Assembly (NCBI RefSeq): GCF_000224145.3
Contig: NC_020169.2
Span: forward strand, 4,112,957 to 4,176,956
Source of the DNA: Ciona intestinalis
Taxonomy: Eukaryota > Chordata > Ascidiacea > Phlebobranchia > Cionidae
Direction of reading: 5' to 3'
DNA length: 64,000 bases
Shown: in pieces, positions 49,001 to 62,453 of the stretch
Layout: the number at the start of each line of letters is the position of its first letter
Numbering within the stretch: position 1 is the stretch's first letter
Position numbers and translations under genes: made by a program
The notes under the pieces: model-generated
The model's input: only the letters and a program-made list of their open reading frames with translations
Told to the model about the DNA's origin: nothing
Database searches by the model: none

Positions 49001-52000
49001 ACCTTTAGCACATAATATCCAAATATCCTGATCGTGTTTTAAACAATTAACAACGCTCTATATGGGTGTCGTGAGCATACGGTTTAATAATTTGAATTTT
49101 CTTTATTTACTACCAAATTGGAATAGAAAATGAAATGAAACTGTGTCCCATCTTCCCCCACCCTACTATATAGTATGTTGGAGTAAGATTGCCTCATGTT
49201 TTCAATTTCTTTTAACATTCCGTTTGGTATAGTAAACAAAGAACATTTCCAGAATTAAATAACCGTATCCCACGACTTTAAAATGGCGTTGTTTGTAACA
49301 TGATTAAGAAATGTGGAATATTGTTTGATAAAGGTATCTATCTTATCCAATATATAGTACTAAAATACAGAAAACAGGATATAGCGACGAAAAGACGCCG
49401 TCGTTAGAAACATCCTTATTGATAAAATTACAGACCACGCAACTAATTGGTTAAAAAGCGTGCACATTAACTTTATAGCGTTGAGCTGTTTCAATTTAAT
49501 TAATACAAAAATATTGATTGACGGAACGACGGGACATCAAAGCAGAATAACAGCAATCATTATAACATGATCGTGGATAAGACATATACAGTAGGATGGG
49601 AGAAGATGGGACACTTTTTCATTCTATTTTTCTCATTTCATAGTTAACAAAGATTATTTACAGAATTAAAAAAACGAATCCCCGCGACTCTCATAAACCG
49701 TTGGTAATTGTTCAAAACACGATCAGATTGGGTATTATTTGTTAAAGTTGCCCAATCTTTCCCCACCCTACTATATATAAACATTTAGATGGTTAAACGA
49801 CTGTGTTTATTATTATAACCATAACTCATACCTCAGCCGTATAGGCAACATGCGTTCGTAATTCTGTGTTGACAATATACACACAAAGATATATTACATC
49901 GAAGTGATTGTATATATATATATTTACAAGTGATATTTTATTGGATTTTGGGTCGCACAGAATTTATTCCGTTTCCGGTAAATACTTTCGTTTGGTCTAT
50001 GTTTTTATAATGTATTTTTACAAGTCTCGGCAAAAATATTAGACCGTATCTTTCTGATCAATCAGTGATGAGAGATAAGGTCGCGGCTTTCAAGATTATT
50101 GCTCTAAGAAATATAAAATTCAGCCGATATATCGTATTTCTCGCTCTCGTGTTCTCACGAAAATGTTTATGGTTTATGTATGCGCATAAATATTTCAAGA
50201 GTCACACTCGGCATTGCCAGACTGGCTGTGCAAATTTCAAGTATAGCTCTTATGCGCTTCCTACTGTTTAATTTAGCTCTTAACAAAAGTTTTTTCTAGA
50301 ACCACATTGGATACTGACAGTTCTTCGGCGCAATCTACACCGTTTGCATCACCTGCCCAGCATCGTAAAGTATGTCCTCTGATGAGCACGCATGTTATTT
50401 TCCCCAAGCCTCCCCCTTTGCAATATTAATGAGTCGTGCTGGGATATCTTCCATGTGCTAATGTATTGCGGTATTTCAGCTCTCGGCGAAACAACACAGC
50501 GAGCCGACAGGACGCTGCGGCGGCGCTGGCGGCATTGCTGATGCGATGAAAAATGGGAACCGAAATAAACAAGAGACTTCCAGTCAGCCGAAGGCGAAAA
50601 ACAGCCAGGAAACGCAATGCGTCGGTACGCCTGGCTAAATAAACCTGTCACTTAACGTTATTACACAAAAGCTAAGCCCACGAACGCGTCACCCAATTCC
50701 TATAACGAGCACTTGTCATTTCTTATTCGTCCGCTTATAGGAAAACCTATTCAACGATTTCCAATTATAGGTAACACGGTGAAACGAAGCCACAGCGCAT
50801 CGAGTATTCTCACAAATTCGACAGCTCGTGACTCCTCGTGCAAACAGAGCGACCCTGAAAGTAACCCACGAATACACGTCATCGTGACGTATCTACCCTC
50901 TCAAGAAAAGCTGAACGTATCGATTCTGGAAGGCGAAAATTTCGACGAAGGGAGGCTTGTTTATTTAAAGGTAGGTAAACAACGTTTGACGTTAATTCCG
51001 GCGAAATATTTCTACTATTAGCTGATGCGTCCTGTTGTGTTATGATAAGCGTGTGGTGTAATATTGAATGTTATGAGCTAAGAGTAACCATCTTACCCCA
51101 CAGTATTATATGACCACGATTATGTGATATATGCGATATAAACGTGTATGGTGTATTATATGTGGCCTTTAGTAATATAACCACCGCGCCTATAATTTAT
51201 AACGGGCGACAGTGGGATATCGTGCACGAATACGGTATGTTATGTGTTGTATACACAAACAGATATTCTAGAATTTGACTAAGAATATGAGGTGTTTCGA
51301 TATGTATATGAGAATTCGTACATCTTTACTGTGCTGGGCAAACGTATGAATAATACAAAATTGGTGCCGTGTATAATGAAATAACATTGTAAAAGCTCAT
51401 TTCTCCTTAAACCACATTAAAAGTCAAATCAACAATGCGAAAATTAGCAGCTGCTTATTCATATAGTAGGATAAAATACAAGCTTCTGGCATATACAGGT
51501 ACAACATGTATCCCGTACAACGAATCAATGGCATTAGAAAACAGTTTGAAACAAATCATAATCGATTGCCCATAAGCTATTCCGCATCGTGTTTACGACG
51601 CCCTGATATTGATTCAAAAGATAATCTTCTTTAGTTGTCTTTGCTTCCACGACATTATGGGAGCCGACGGACCGACCCAATTAAGATGACGGCAAGAAGA
51701 GCGGATATAAAAGAGAGGTTTTCATTCGACCAAGTACAAAATGATGACGTACCTCACATGACGTTAGAGGTAAGAATATGACGTCAAATAAAAGAACGAG
51801 TGAATGTAACTTATTTCTCCTTGCGTGGCGGGCAACGACAGTCGTTCTTTGTACCGGGTATTCTGTTTCATACACTTATCGTGCCTGCTTACCAATTACT
51901 ATTAACACTTTAGACAGGCCTTATATACTTTGGACAGCCCTGTCCGGGCAACAAAGTAGAATTATATACCACGGGTGTTCTGTTTCATGCACCTCGTGCA

Positions 52001-53991
52001 GCTAGAGGCAGGCGAGCTAATTAACCAGCATTTTCCACTGCTCCAGTGCAATATACTTACGCTTTTTGAATTAAAACTGAATTACAACTACTATAATCAT
52101 AGTATATATGCAGCACTCCTCCATTGCTGTGACTATAATTTTCTATAAGAATATCCGATAATTGGAAACGCGGGCACAAGGCGTGTGAAATAGAATACCC
52201 TTGTTTTTATGACTGTCATTGCCCGTCATGCTGGGATAAACACGTTGTATTTATTCATGCATTGTATTTCTTATACAAGTGCATTCTAGTCAATTTGGAC
52301 TCAATAAAAAAATTACGAATTTTGATAGCAAGTTTACACAAAAAAACTTTATATATTATAAATGTGCATTATTTTGTCCAGATCTCGTCAAAAGAAAAAC
52401 TCAGCCGACTGCGTCATGCCAACGTAGTAGGGAAGTGTGTGTTAACTCTGTGTGACATCGACCTAAGCACATCTAATGACATATGGTTAGATTTGAAAGC
52501 CCCCGCCGTTGCGGTAAGCCCCACTAAGCTTAAGTCTGTGCCGCATTGGTTCTTATAACTTTTGGTTTCTTCTTATAGTAAAAGTGTATTAATCATGTGT
52601 AAGACAAAGCAGAATATACTGAGTTTAATCAAAGGTCGTTTAAAATATATTGTAACTAAAAATAATACATAATTATAATATAAATGAATGTATGAAATAT
52701 AAAAAAGCCTAACTTTCAAAATCCTTCAATTTGAGTTGGGAATCACTGCCCTAGCTTTTTCGGTAAGATTACAAAAATCCGTAATCTTCCGATTTCAGCC
52801 ATTCGTCCTAAATCCCAGATCCCATTGGGTGCCACGACCTAATATGACTTATCTAAAGGGAATAGAATCCCCGATTTAAACTTTAATTATCAATTTTGGC
52901 TTCTGCTCTGTTTTTTTTTTCAATAAAAATGGAGTGTTGCAGTTTTAACGACTTACGTTTTGTCCGTAATTTCTCTTTCTTCTTTGTTTAAATTAATTAG
53001 ATCTTCGTTACCGTGTATATTCGAAGAGATGGATAATATTAATGTAATAGTGGGACTATGTTTGTTCACGAACCATGTAGTATGGTCCACAAAACATGTT
53101 CATTCATGATAACTATCCTAATTTCTTGCTCTAGGAGCTTCCCCACCTACAACTCTCTTTATGCTACCATGCAATGTTGGGTTTCGTAACCGTAGAAGTA
53201 ATTGCAGCTCGTAACATCCCTAAAGGAAGCCTGGGTCGATCGCAAGGTTGGTAATCCTAAATTTGCCGCCGGCTTGTACATAACAGGGCCCGGTGGGTCC
53301 GAATTTATTTTAACTTTAATGCATCTCAACCCAATTATGACGACCTTTGCCACCGTCGTGGCGCAACGTCTATTTAACTGTCTTTATAATAACTGTGATT
53401 GGAGCGATCGCATTGTAACGTAATAGAAGCATCTGGTTTGATGCTGGACGCTGCTATACCATTGTTAGATTATGAGTATTTAGGCGAAACACTTTAATTG
53501 CTTCGATTTAACGGGTACTATTAGATTGTTTAATTTGTAACCAGCATACAAACGAACGATTACCCCATAGTTTAGTATAACTCGTAAGCGGGCACAAAGT
53601 GAATGCAATAAGGCAGCCATATAATAACTGCTTCACCCGCAAGGATAAGAATGCTGTTTACGAATAAAATAACTTTTCTTCAGATTGCTACGTCGTTTTG
53701 GCCGAGGAACCACCTAGCGGTAAATCTGCAAAAAAGCAAACCAAAATTTCTCACCGAAATCAAGACCCAGTGTTTCAAGAATCGTTTATATTTTCCATGC
53801 CGAACGACCAGCTTGTTATATTAGCCACGCTATTCGTTAAGGACAAAGTTAAGGGCAATTGGGTATCGTGTGGGCAAGTGAAATTGGGCCAAGCGGTCAG
53901 TACGTGGAGCGGACAGTTGCAATGGGCTCAAGCTCTTGACAGGGAGGGGCAACCTGTCACATTTTGGCACTTATTGAGTTTACCTTTTTAG
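46047..53991 (+). CDS. Tandem C2-domain protein (TC2N/synaptotagmin-like)
   Basis: Eleven exons give an intact 584-residue frame: 46047-46350, 47062-47126, 47620-47771, 48811-48912, 50300-50369, 50480-50624, 50741-50970, 51635-51769, 52382-52513, 53135-53246, 53684-53991. The N-terminal ~290 residues are polar and Ser-rich with no membrane segment (MWSQLKESVQGHASSMLKDI at the start). The first C2 domain begins IHVIVTYLPSQEKLNVSILE and includes LSLLPRHYGSRRTDPIKMTA and GKCVLTLCDIDLS. The second begins LQLSLCYHAMLGFVTVEVIA and ends VTFWHLLSLPF, the W-H-x-L signature of C2B domains. The aspartates that bind calcium in synaptotagmins are not in place (SSKEKLSRLR and FVKDKVKGNW at loop 3), so calcium-independent binding is expected. 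Domain order and the lack of a membrane anchor suggest TC2N or an atypical synaptotagmin; I cannot decide which. Introns hold several MITEs. Confidence 0.82.
46920..46990 (-). repeat. Dispersed CGACAGTCG-family repeat, reverse
   Basis: On the reverse strand it reads TTCTCGCGTGGCGGGGAAAC then ACAGTAGTCGTTATAACACG and a CATACACC end, in an intron of the tandem-C2 gene. Confidence 0.6.
47772..47970 (+). mobile_element. MITE subfamily B, abutting a splice donor
   Basis: It begins TATATAGTACTGTGCTGGGG directly at the 3' edge of exon 3 of the tandem-C2 gene and ends TCATCTTACCTCATCCTACT. The interior has the B marker GCTCTTTTAGAGTCGTGAG. Confidence 0.85.
48441..48626 (-). mobile_element. MITE subfamily B, reverse, diverged
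   Basis: The left end is TTGTAGGGTAAGATGGTCCA; the right end is degenerate (TATCTGTCCTACTCACTGTA). Confidence 0.65.
48976..49173 (+). mobile_element. MITE subfamily A, near consensus
   Basis: A full-length copy with AGTAGGGTGGGGGAAGATGG on the left and TGTCCCATCTTCCCCCACCC on the right. It joins directly to the next element through CTATATAGTA. Confidence 0.92.
49174..49358 (-). mobile_element. MITE subfamily B, reverse
   Basis: It starts GTATGTTGGAGTAAGATTGC and ends GGTATCTATCTTATCCAATA, directly after the subfamily A copy. Confidence 0.7.
49591..49785 (-). mobile_element. MITE subfamily A, reverse
   Basis: A full-length copy: AGTAGGATGGGAGAAGATGG on the left and CCCAATCTTTCCCCACCCTA on the right. 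Confidence 0.88.
51800..52015 (+). repeat. Dispersed CGACAGTCG-family repeat, one full and one partial copy
   Basis: The first copy runs from TGAATGTAACTTATTTCTCC through GGCAACGACAGTCG to about 51899. A second partial copy at about 51945-52015 has CCACGGGTGTTCTGTTTCAT. Both lie in an intron of the tandem-C2 gene. Confidence 0.6.
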
Positions 53992-54991
53992 CGTCCAACG
54001 CTATAGCTTTACTTCAAATAGTTTCAGAGTATAGGCTATAATGCACACCATACACAAATCACATACCGACGTTTTATTATTATTTTGGCCGTCGCACTGC
54101 CCCTTTATTTGCCGCAAGTGTTTAAAGCTAGGTGCTGTTTATAACATCCAAATTTCATATCTCAATCCAGTTCCGATTAAAATTCCATATTTTGCGGTTA
54201 ATTTTGCTGATACACGTCCTTTATCATTTAGTGCGTTAAATACGCGACTGACGCAATTAAACGCTCCATACGTTTTATTTTATTTGACTTGCTGGTCTTA
54301 TGTCGATTAACTAGTAACTGTGCAATTTTTTTCATGTTTATTGTATCGATTAGAAATAGTTGTAGGGTAAATGCGTGCTACCTTAGTCAACGAAATTACT
54401 GTCGTGAACATTTTATGGCAATCGATTATCTATGATTTAGGGCGACAACGTTTTACTCTTACGAAATCTGTGCTTTATTTGTAATAGTATTTCAAAAACA
54501 GTGTTAAAAATAAAGACGCTAGAATACCGTAAATCTATTTTTAGTTTTATGTGTTTGTTTTTACATTGCATATCGCAGGTGTTTTTATTTCAACAGCTAT
54601 ATATCTACTGTTTTAAATATTTGAATTCGGAAATTTGCTGAGTGAATGGTTCTTTATGTCGACTTCAATTTGCGAACATTTATTGCACAATCCTGTGGTT
54701 GCTAATAGGTTTTTCATATCGGCAGTCACGCCTATTTACAAACCGACGCATACAAGTATACCTTCAGTTTTAATATATAGGCTACCAGCTTGTTAGCATA
54801 GCACGACCCCAGCACTTAAAGCTCAATAATGGTTAAAGATAAGCTAATTATAAACTACTACAAATTCATTTTAAATATGTTTCAACTACCAAAACTACCC
54901 CACCAACAAAATAAATGCTACAAAATAGAAATAAAAATTACATAAAAGCGCGGGATTATTAGTTTTCAAAATTTGTGTTCGTTGTTCGAAT
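53992..54991. other. Convergent intergenic region
   Basis: One kilobase between the 3' ends of the tandem-C2 gene (+) and the adhesion GPCR (-). It should contain both 3' UTRs. I see no further gene or clear repeat. Confidence 0.6.
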
Positions 54992-57900
54992 TTAGGCTGT
55001 AGTTGTTGTTGCTGTTGCGCCCTGCGACGAAATGCTCCTATGTTGTTGTAGTGGACCTCTTTGCCAGCGAGTTATCAATAGTTTTCTTACTTCAGTTGCA
55101 TTGAGGCAGAATAGCAAGAATAGTAGCAAACCTTGCAACCCGTTTACCACAGCGTTAACGAACATTAGACCAATGACAGTAGATTTGTCTCCGATTCCTA
55201 GAAAGTAAAAGTATATGTTTATATTTTGTTGATTTACATATTCTAATGAATGAGCTTTTGTGCCTTGGGCAATTGCAGACTATTAAAAGGTCACTGGCTT
55301 AAGTAATGTCCAAACTAGCAGGTTAATGTACGTTTAATGGCGTTTTAATTTTGTTGTGTATCAATATGTAATTAGTAATTACATCGTTAATGTAATGTTT
55401 TATGATAACGGCCTTGGGTTGTTTGGAAATACCAGTTATGATAACAATGTATAAACGGTGCAGCTAATGATGCTATGTATTTCAGGTGCAACACAAGAAG
55501 TTTGTACAGTGTTTGGTTAACACTTAGTAAATTATACACTTACCAACCAACATGGATATAACCCATGGTATTCCAAGTATTGGAAATAATGTAAAAAGTG
55601 CTTTCATAGTGGCTGTTATCTCATTGATGTTCACAGGGCTTTCACTTTGTTGTTTTGCCGACACTTGAAAATTCTTCATTTCTGAAGTCATCTTACACAC
55701 AAAATGAGCAACTTTGATCAGCATAACAGAGTTTATAGTTAGGATTATCGCAACTGGTATCACTACAGAATATAAAATAATCTGAGAACTTAGCCAGCAT
55801 GTTCTATATGTAGTTCCATGGTCTGGTGGGTTTGAGTTCATGTAAATTTTGTAGTTGAAGCTAATACTGGCTGTTGTAGCCACCACAATGAATGGTACGC
55901 CCCAGCCAATTATAAGTCGTGTAGCATTTACTTTTCTCGCATTTAGGTTGGCATACTCAAGTGATTTGTCAGTTGTCTTTACAAATAGAGTGACACCTTC
56001 CAACATCATCCAAGTAGCTGTAAGATTTCAGTTTAAAACTTTACCAAATTTATGATTATACCGTTTATAATATTTAGCACCATAAGGATAATTTTGACAT
56101 GTTTTTGAAAAGAAAAGTCAAAGTGATTATGACCTTGGTATGTGAGTATTTATCTTTTGTCATGTATGTTACTTAGACCTTGTTACTTGACTTACCGCTA
56201 GATAGCAAGAAGTAGTGTATAAGCACTGCATCAGCACGGCATGTAAAGTCATTCTGTATCGCTGCATCATGTATAATTGTAAATAAATGGAGTAGCAGTA
56301 GAGAGATTGAAAGGTTTATTTGTACCATGGTCCTGTCACCTCGTATGTGCTTCCGTAAGTGAGTTAATATTAGAATGGTGAGCAAAAGACAAACAATTGA
56401 TATTGCCTCGCAAACAAATGTGACAATCTAAAGTGAAATTTGTATTTAGGCTTTTTCAATTGTTTAATATAAATGCCTATCATTACCTTTACTGTCATTG
56501 GTACAACGTTGTATTTTACCGAGAATAATACCGCAAACACTGTTGTATGATTGCAGTTGCATAATACTCCATCTTTTGTAAATTTACTTGTACAACCCTC
56601 TGTAGAATATTTGCCTTTTTCTGTGTCAATGAACACACATGTGTAGTAAAATGTAATGACATTGATTTCACCAAAGCCTCCAGATACATTATTTCTTATC
56701 AAGTCCATAGATTCCATTACTGTGAATTGAATGGAGATATCTGATGAAAATCGTTTTCTTGTCATTTCCTTGTGAATGGTGATTGATACGTGGGGTGAAA
56801 CCACAAAGGTGTCCAGGTTCATTCCACCACTATTAGAACTTAAGCTATCTCCCATCAATGCCACAGAAGCAACATCAGACAGTTTAAACTTGTTAACTGC
56901 AATCACAATCTTTTCATCAGTCTTGGCGCTAATCACAATTTCTTTATCCATTTCTACAGTTAAGTTACGACCAATGTAGGCTGCTATATCTTCAGATTGA
57001 GTATAAGTTGGTAGATCTTTTATATCTATGTTTTGGACAGCATCAGAGACTAAGTTTTCAAAGTTCTTAATTGTTTTTGAGATTTTTTTGATGAATTCCA
57101 CGTTAGATTCCATGCTCTCTATGTTAATTTCCTTTGAAATGTTTTGCAAACTCACTAAAATGTAATTTGGGTTCTTATTAATGCTCCATAGGTAGTTACT
57201 AACACTTGGGTTTGCGGTTACAGAAAGAATGGATCATTTACTTGCTGGCTATATAATAGCCTATAAGTGTGTTTTTTTTGTGTGTGTATGTTTGTATAAG
57301 TTATATCATACTAGGCCATATTTTTTACTTTACTTTAAAAGTTCTGTACCATACCTGCAAAAGGTGTTTTAGTGGTTGTTTTATCAGCTAATTTTGCAGT
57401 TGTGGTTTTAATTGTGGTTATCCCTTTAGTTGTATTTAAACCAGTTGTTGTTTCTTTTGTTGTACTTGTAACATTTGTTGTTGTTCCTTTTAATGTTGTT
57501 GTTGTCCCCTTTGTTGTATTTATAACATTTGTTGTTGTTGTACCTTTTGTTGTTGTTGTACCTTTTGTTGTTGTTGTATCTTTTGTTGTTGTTGTTGTAC
57601 CTTTTGTTGTTGTTGTCCCTTCTGTTATTATGGCTGTGGCTTTTGTTGTTGTAGTTACGAATCGGTTTGGATTTGCTACGTTAAAACCATCCTGATCATT
57701 AGTAGTATCTGACCTTCCATTGTCAAGCACTAAAAAGGAACCAATTTTAAAGGTTGTCATATACTAAGAACCTTTGTTTAAGCCTATTACCCCGACACTC
57801 GGACCTAGATTATTAATACTGTTATACCTGGTACTAGTAGCAACATTTAAAGGTGCTTATGAGCAAAAAATGTATATAAATCGCCTAAGATGGGTGTACA

Positions 57901-58159
57901 TGAATATACATGCTCAAATGTGTTCTTAACGCTCAAGGTGGGGTAACATTTTGAAATAATCTCATTATATCATCCCTATCCATCTTCAAATTTTGATTTT
58001 TCGTTTTAATATAATCAGTCTAAAGATGAGATGCAGTACCAAAACTACAAACCATTTCAAGTTTTATTTTGGTTTATTAATTTAACTTACTAGCTTTAAA
58101 ATCTTACCTTCTACTCTTTGTGCACAAAGTGCAAGCAAAACTAGCTTTAATATTATCAT
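54992..58159 (-). CDS. Adhesion GPCR (class B2) with Thr-rich stalk
   Basis: Six minus-strand exons give an intact 668-residue frame: 58108-58159, 57355-57729, 56487-57154, 56196-56427, 55544-56017, 54992-55197. Exon 1 is a signal peptide (MIILKLVLLALCAQRVE). Exon 2 is a mucin-like Thr-rich stalk with repeated TTTKGTTTT blocks. Exon 3 holds a short GAIN-type region and a GPS motif (CVFIDTEKGKYSTEGC ... LCNCNHTTVFAVL) with the H-T-T cleavage site form. Exons 4-6 encode seven membrane segments, among them ISIVCLLLTILILTHL, LLLLHLFTIIHDAAI, TWMMLEGVTLF, RLIIGWGVPFIVVATTASIS, ILYSVVIPVAIILTINSVML, LFTLFPILGIPWVISMLVG and GLMFVNAVVNGLQGLLLFLL, with TEVRK and a short tail. There is no lectin, EGF or LRR domain. 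The ligand is unknown; the receptor is likely autoproteolysed and tethered-agonist activated, as the family is. Confidence 0.92.
57388..57660. repeat. Coding ACA/TGT-rich microsatellite in the receptor stalk
   Basis: On the minus strand this is built from ACA ACA ACA AAA GGT units, giving the Thr-rich stalk of the adhesion GPCR. On the plus strand it produces a false Val-rich open frame. Confidence 0.85.
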
Positions 58160-58533
58160 TATTCGAATATTGAAATAATATAATTCGGATAGGACTACTA
58201 CATTCCACCAGTCTATTCACACTGACACTGCAATATCTAAATGTCCAAATGTGTAATATGCTCAGTGTAGCTTTTGCTTAATGCAGTTAATTGAATCCCC
58301 AACTGACTAAAAGCTAATTGATATGGCAGTAATTAACTTGTTTATATTTTGTGTAATCTATAGACTTTGTTTAAACAACTGTAACAGCAATTTTTATAAT
58401 TTGTTTTTACTTAGCGAAATGAAGACACAGCTTGGTAAAAAATTACTTATGTTTGCCGGTGTGGTAAAGTAATGTTTTAGTTTAAAAGTAAGAACATTTT
58501 TTACACCAGTCACATTCGTTCGAAGGTTAAGTT

Positions 58534-60895
<2,362 letters not shown>

Positions 60896-60915
60896 CTTTG
60901 TTCAAAAGTTTGGTT

Positions 60916-61075
60916 CGGTCCTACTAAAACACGCCCGGCGGGGCCCGGTGGGGCCCGGTGGAAAAAAATATACTAAAACACGCCCGGTGCGGGGCCCGGT
61001 GGGGCCCGGTGGGACCCGGTGAGGACCCGGTGTTACGAGTCATACTAAAACACGCCCGGTGGGGGGCCCGGTGAG
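60916..61075. repeat. GC-rich minisatellite (ACTAAAACACGCCCGGTG units)
   Basis: Three blocks, each starting ACTAAAACACGCCCGG and followed by variable runs of GGGCCCGGTG-like decamers. The composition is strikingly GC-rich against the AT-rich surroundings. It begins exactly where the flank of NDUFAF7 exon-1 copy A stops matching copy B. Confidence 0.9.
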
Positions 61076-61272
61076 TATTTCTTGAAAAGGGAGCTTTCCC
61101 TATTCAAGATCCACCAAAATGTGATGCGTGTATTCATTTTTTTAGCCTAATGAGACCCCGAGTTGAGTTTTTTGAAAATTACCTTTGATTATGAATGTAC
61201 AAGGTTTGTTTCGTTGTACACTTACATAATGAACTGTATTTTTAGCAAAAGTTTATTCGTTAAATTTGGTTA

Positions 61273-61439
61273 ATAGGGGGTGGGGTAAGATGGGACACCT
61301 TTTTATTTTATTTCTCGTCCCATTTGGTAGTAAGCAGAGAACATTCAAAGAATTATAAAACTATGTCCTCACGACTCCCATAGACTGTTGTTAATTGTTT
61401 AAAACACGATCAGGATATTTAAATATTATAGTAGGACGG
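61273..61439 (-). mobile_element. MITE subfamily A, reverse, next to gap
   Basis: The left terminus GGGTGGGGTAAGATGGGACA and the interior are present; the right end (AGTAGGACGG) appears rearranged at the gap edge. Confidence 0.8.
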
Positions 61440-61489
61440 NNNNNNNNNNNNNNNNNNNNNNNNNNNNNNNNNNNNNNNNNNNNNNNNNN
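61440..61489. other. Assembly gap (50 N)
   Basis: The gap separates the two copies of NDUFAF7 exons 1-2. Confidence 0.99.
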
Positions 61490-62054
61490 CTCTCCAAATA
61501 TTTGGTAAGTTCTGGTGACGTCACAAAATCACCATCATTTCCAAGCATATCTCTATTCATGTAATACCCCTGTAAATACAATTCCACATATCAATCCTGA
61601 TTGTTATGCCCGTTAGGCCTAGAGTGAAAAAATAAAGTAACTAATTTATCTTAGAAGTGGAATATAAAAATTGCCAATAACAAATATTCTATTTCATATA
61701 CCTTGTACCGCTTATGAGTTACCATATATGTAATTACTATTTTTTGGGGAAGAATTTATGAAAACACCAGTATTGTAATTGCAATAAGTGTATACAATTA
61801 CTAAAAATAAATTACACATGCTTTCACAAAGTTTAAGGATTCAGATAGACTATAAACGAATCTAAACTCACGGATTGTGGGTTAGTCAAAGTTTCCTTCA
61901 TAAACTCGGCTACCGAAATCGGACCAGTTGCTTTTATTTTACTGTGGAAGTATTCCAGAACAGGGTTTGCATCTTGTCTTTTTGGAGTATGGGACAAAAA
62001 GCGTCTTCCATCGTTTAGAATTCTTCTACATTTAAACAAACTCCGCGGCAACAT
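61490..62054 (-). CDS. NDUFAF7: Second copy of NDUFAF7 exons 1-2
   Basis: Exon 1 at 61872-62054 encodes exactly the same 61 residues as 60713-60895. Exon 2 at 61490-61569 lacks one base relative to copy A at the gap edge (ATTTGGTAAG here, ATTTGGTTAAG there), which shifts the frame. The intron is almost identical. No exons 3-6 belong to this copy. It is either an unmerged haplotype or a recent partial duplication; the missing base next to N may be a sequence error. This copy borders the natural-looking promoter shared with the gene at 62464. Confidence 0.85.
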
Positions 62055-62453
62055 CTTTGTTCAAAAGTTTGGTTTTCCGTTTTTTCTTAGTAGGTGAATA
62101 CCCTGTACAACTACTCTGCATGCTCCCTGTGTTTCGCTGGGGAGTTACGAGTGTAGCAGTTATAAGTCGAATTGGTTAACTGTGTAGAGTTTCGGAGAAA
62201 ATACGATTCCTTATAAAAAATTGTGTTTAAAAAGTGATAATCTACGCTACGCTGGAAGTTTGCCGTTTTACCACAGTCCTGTAACAGTGTAACACCTGCA
62301 GTATCAAAGCATATGGTATCTAAACACGGTTTGATCTATTATTATCTCGGTGCTTGTGAAGAATTTTACTTATAAAGATATTTTTTAAGTACAGGTTTTA
62401 CATTTTTTCTAGTTCTTATTTACTTTAGCTATATATATTCAGTTTTGTTTTAG
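62055..62453. promoter_or_regulatory. Candidate bidirectional promoter region
   Basis: About 400 bases separate the NDUFAF7 start (minus strand, copy B) from the Myb/SANT-like gene (plus strand). I see no repeat in it. If the latter gene has an upstream exon, it must lie here. No specific element was identified. Confidence 0.4.

Noticed and set aside
57372-57695. Plus-strand Val/Pro-rich open frame
   Set aside because: It is the complement of the Thr-rich stalk of the adhesion GPCR and a by-product of its ACA repeats.
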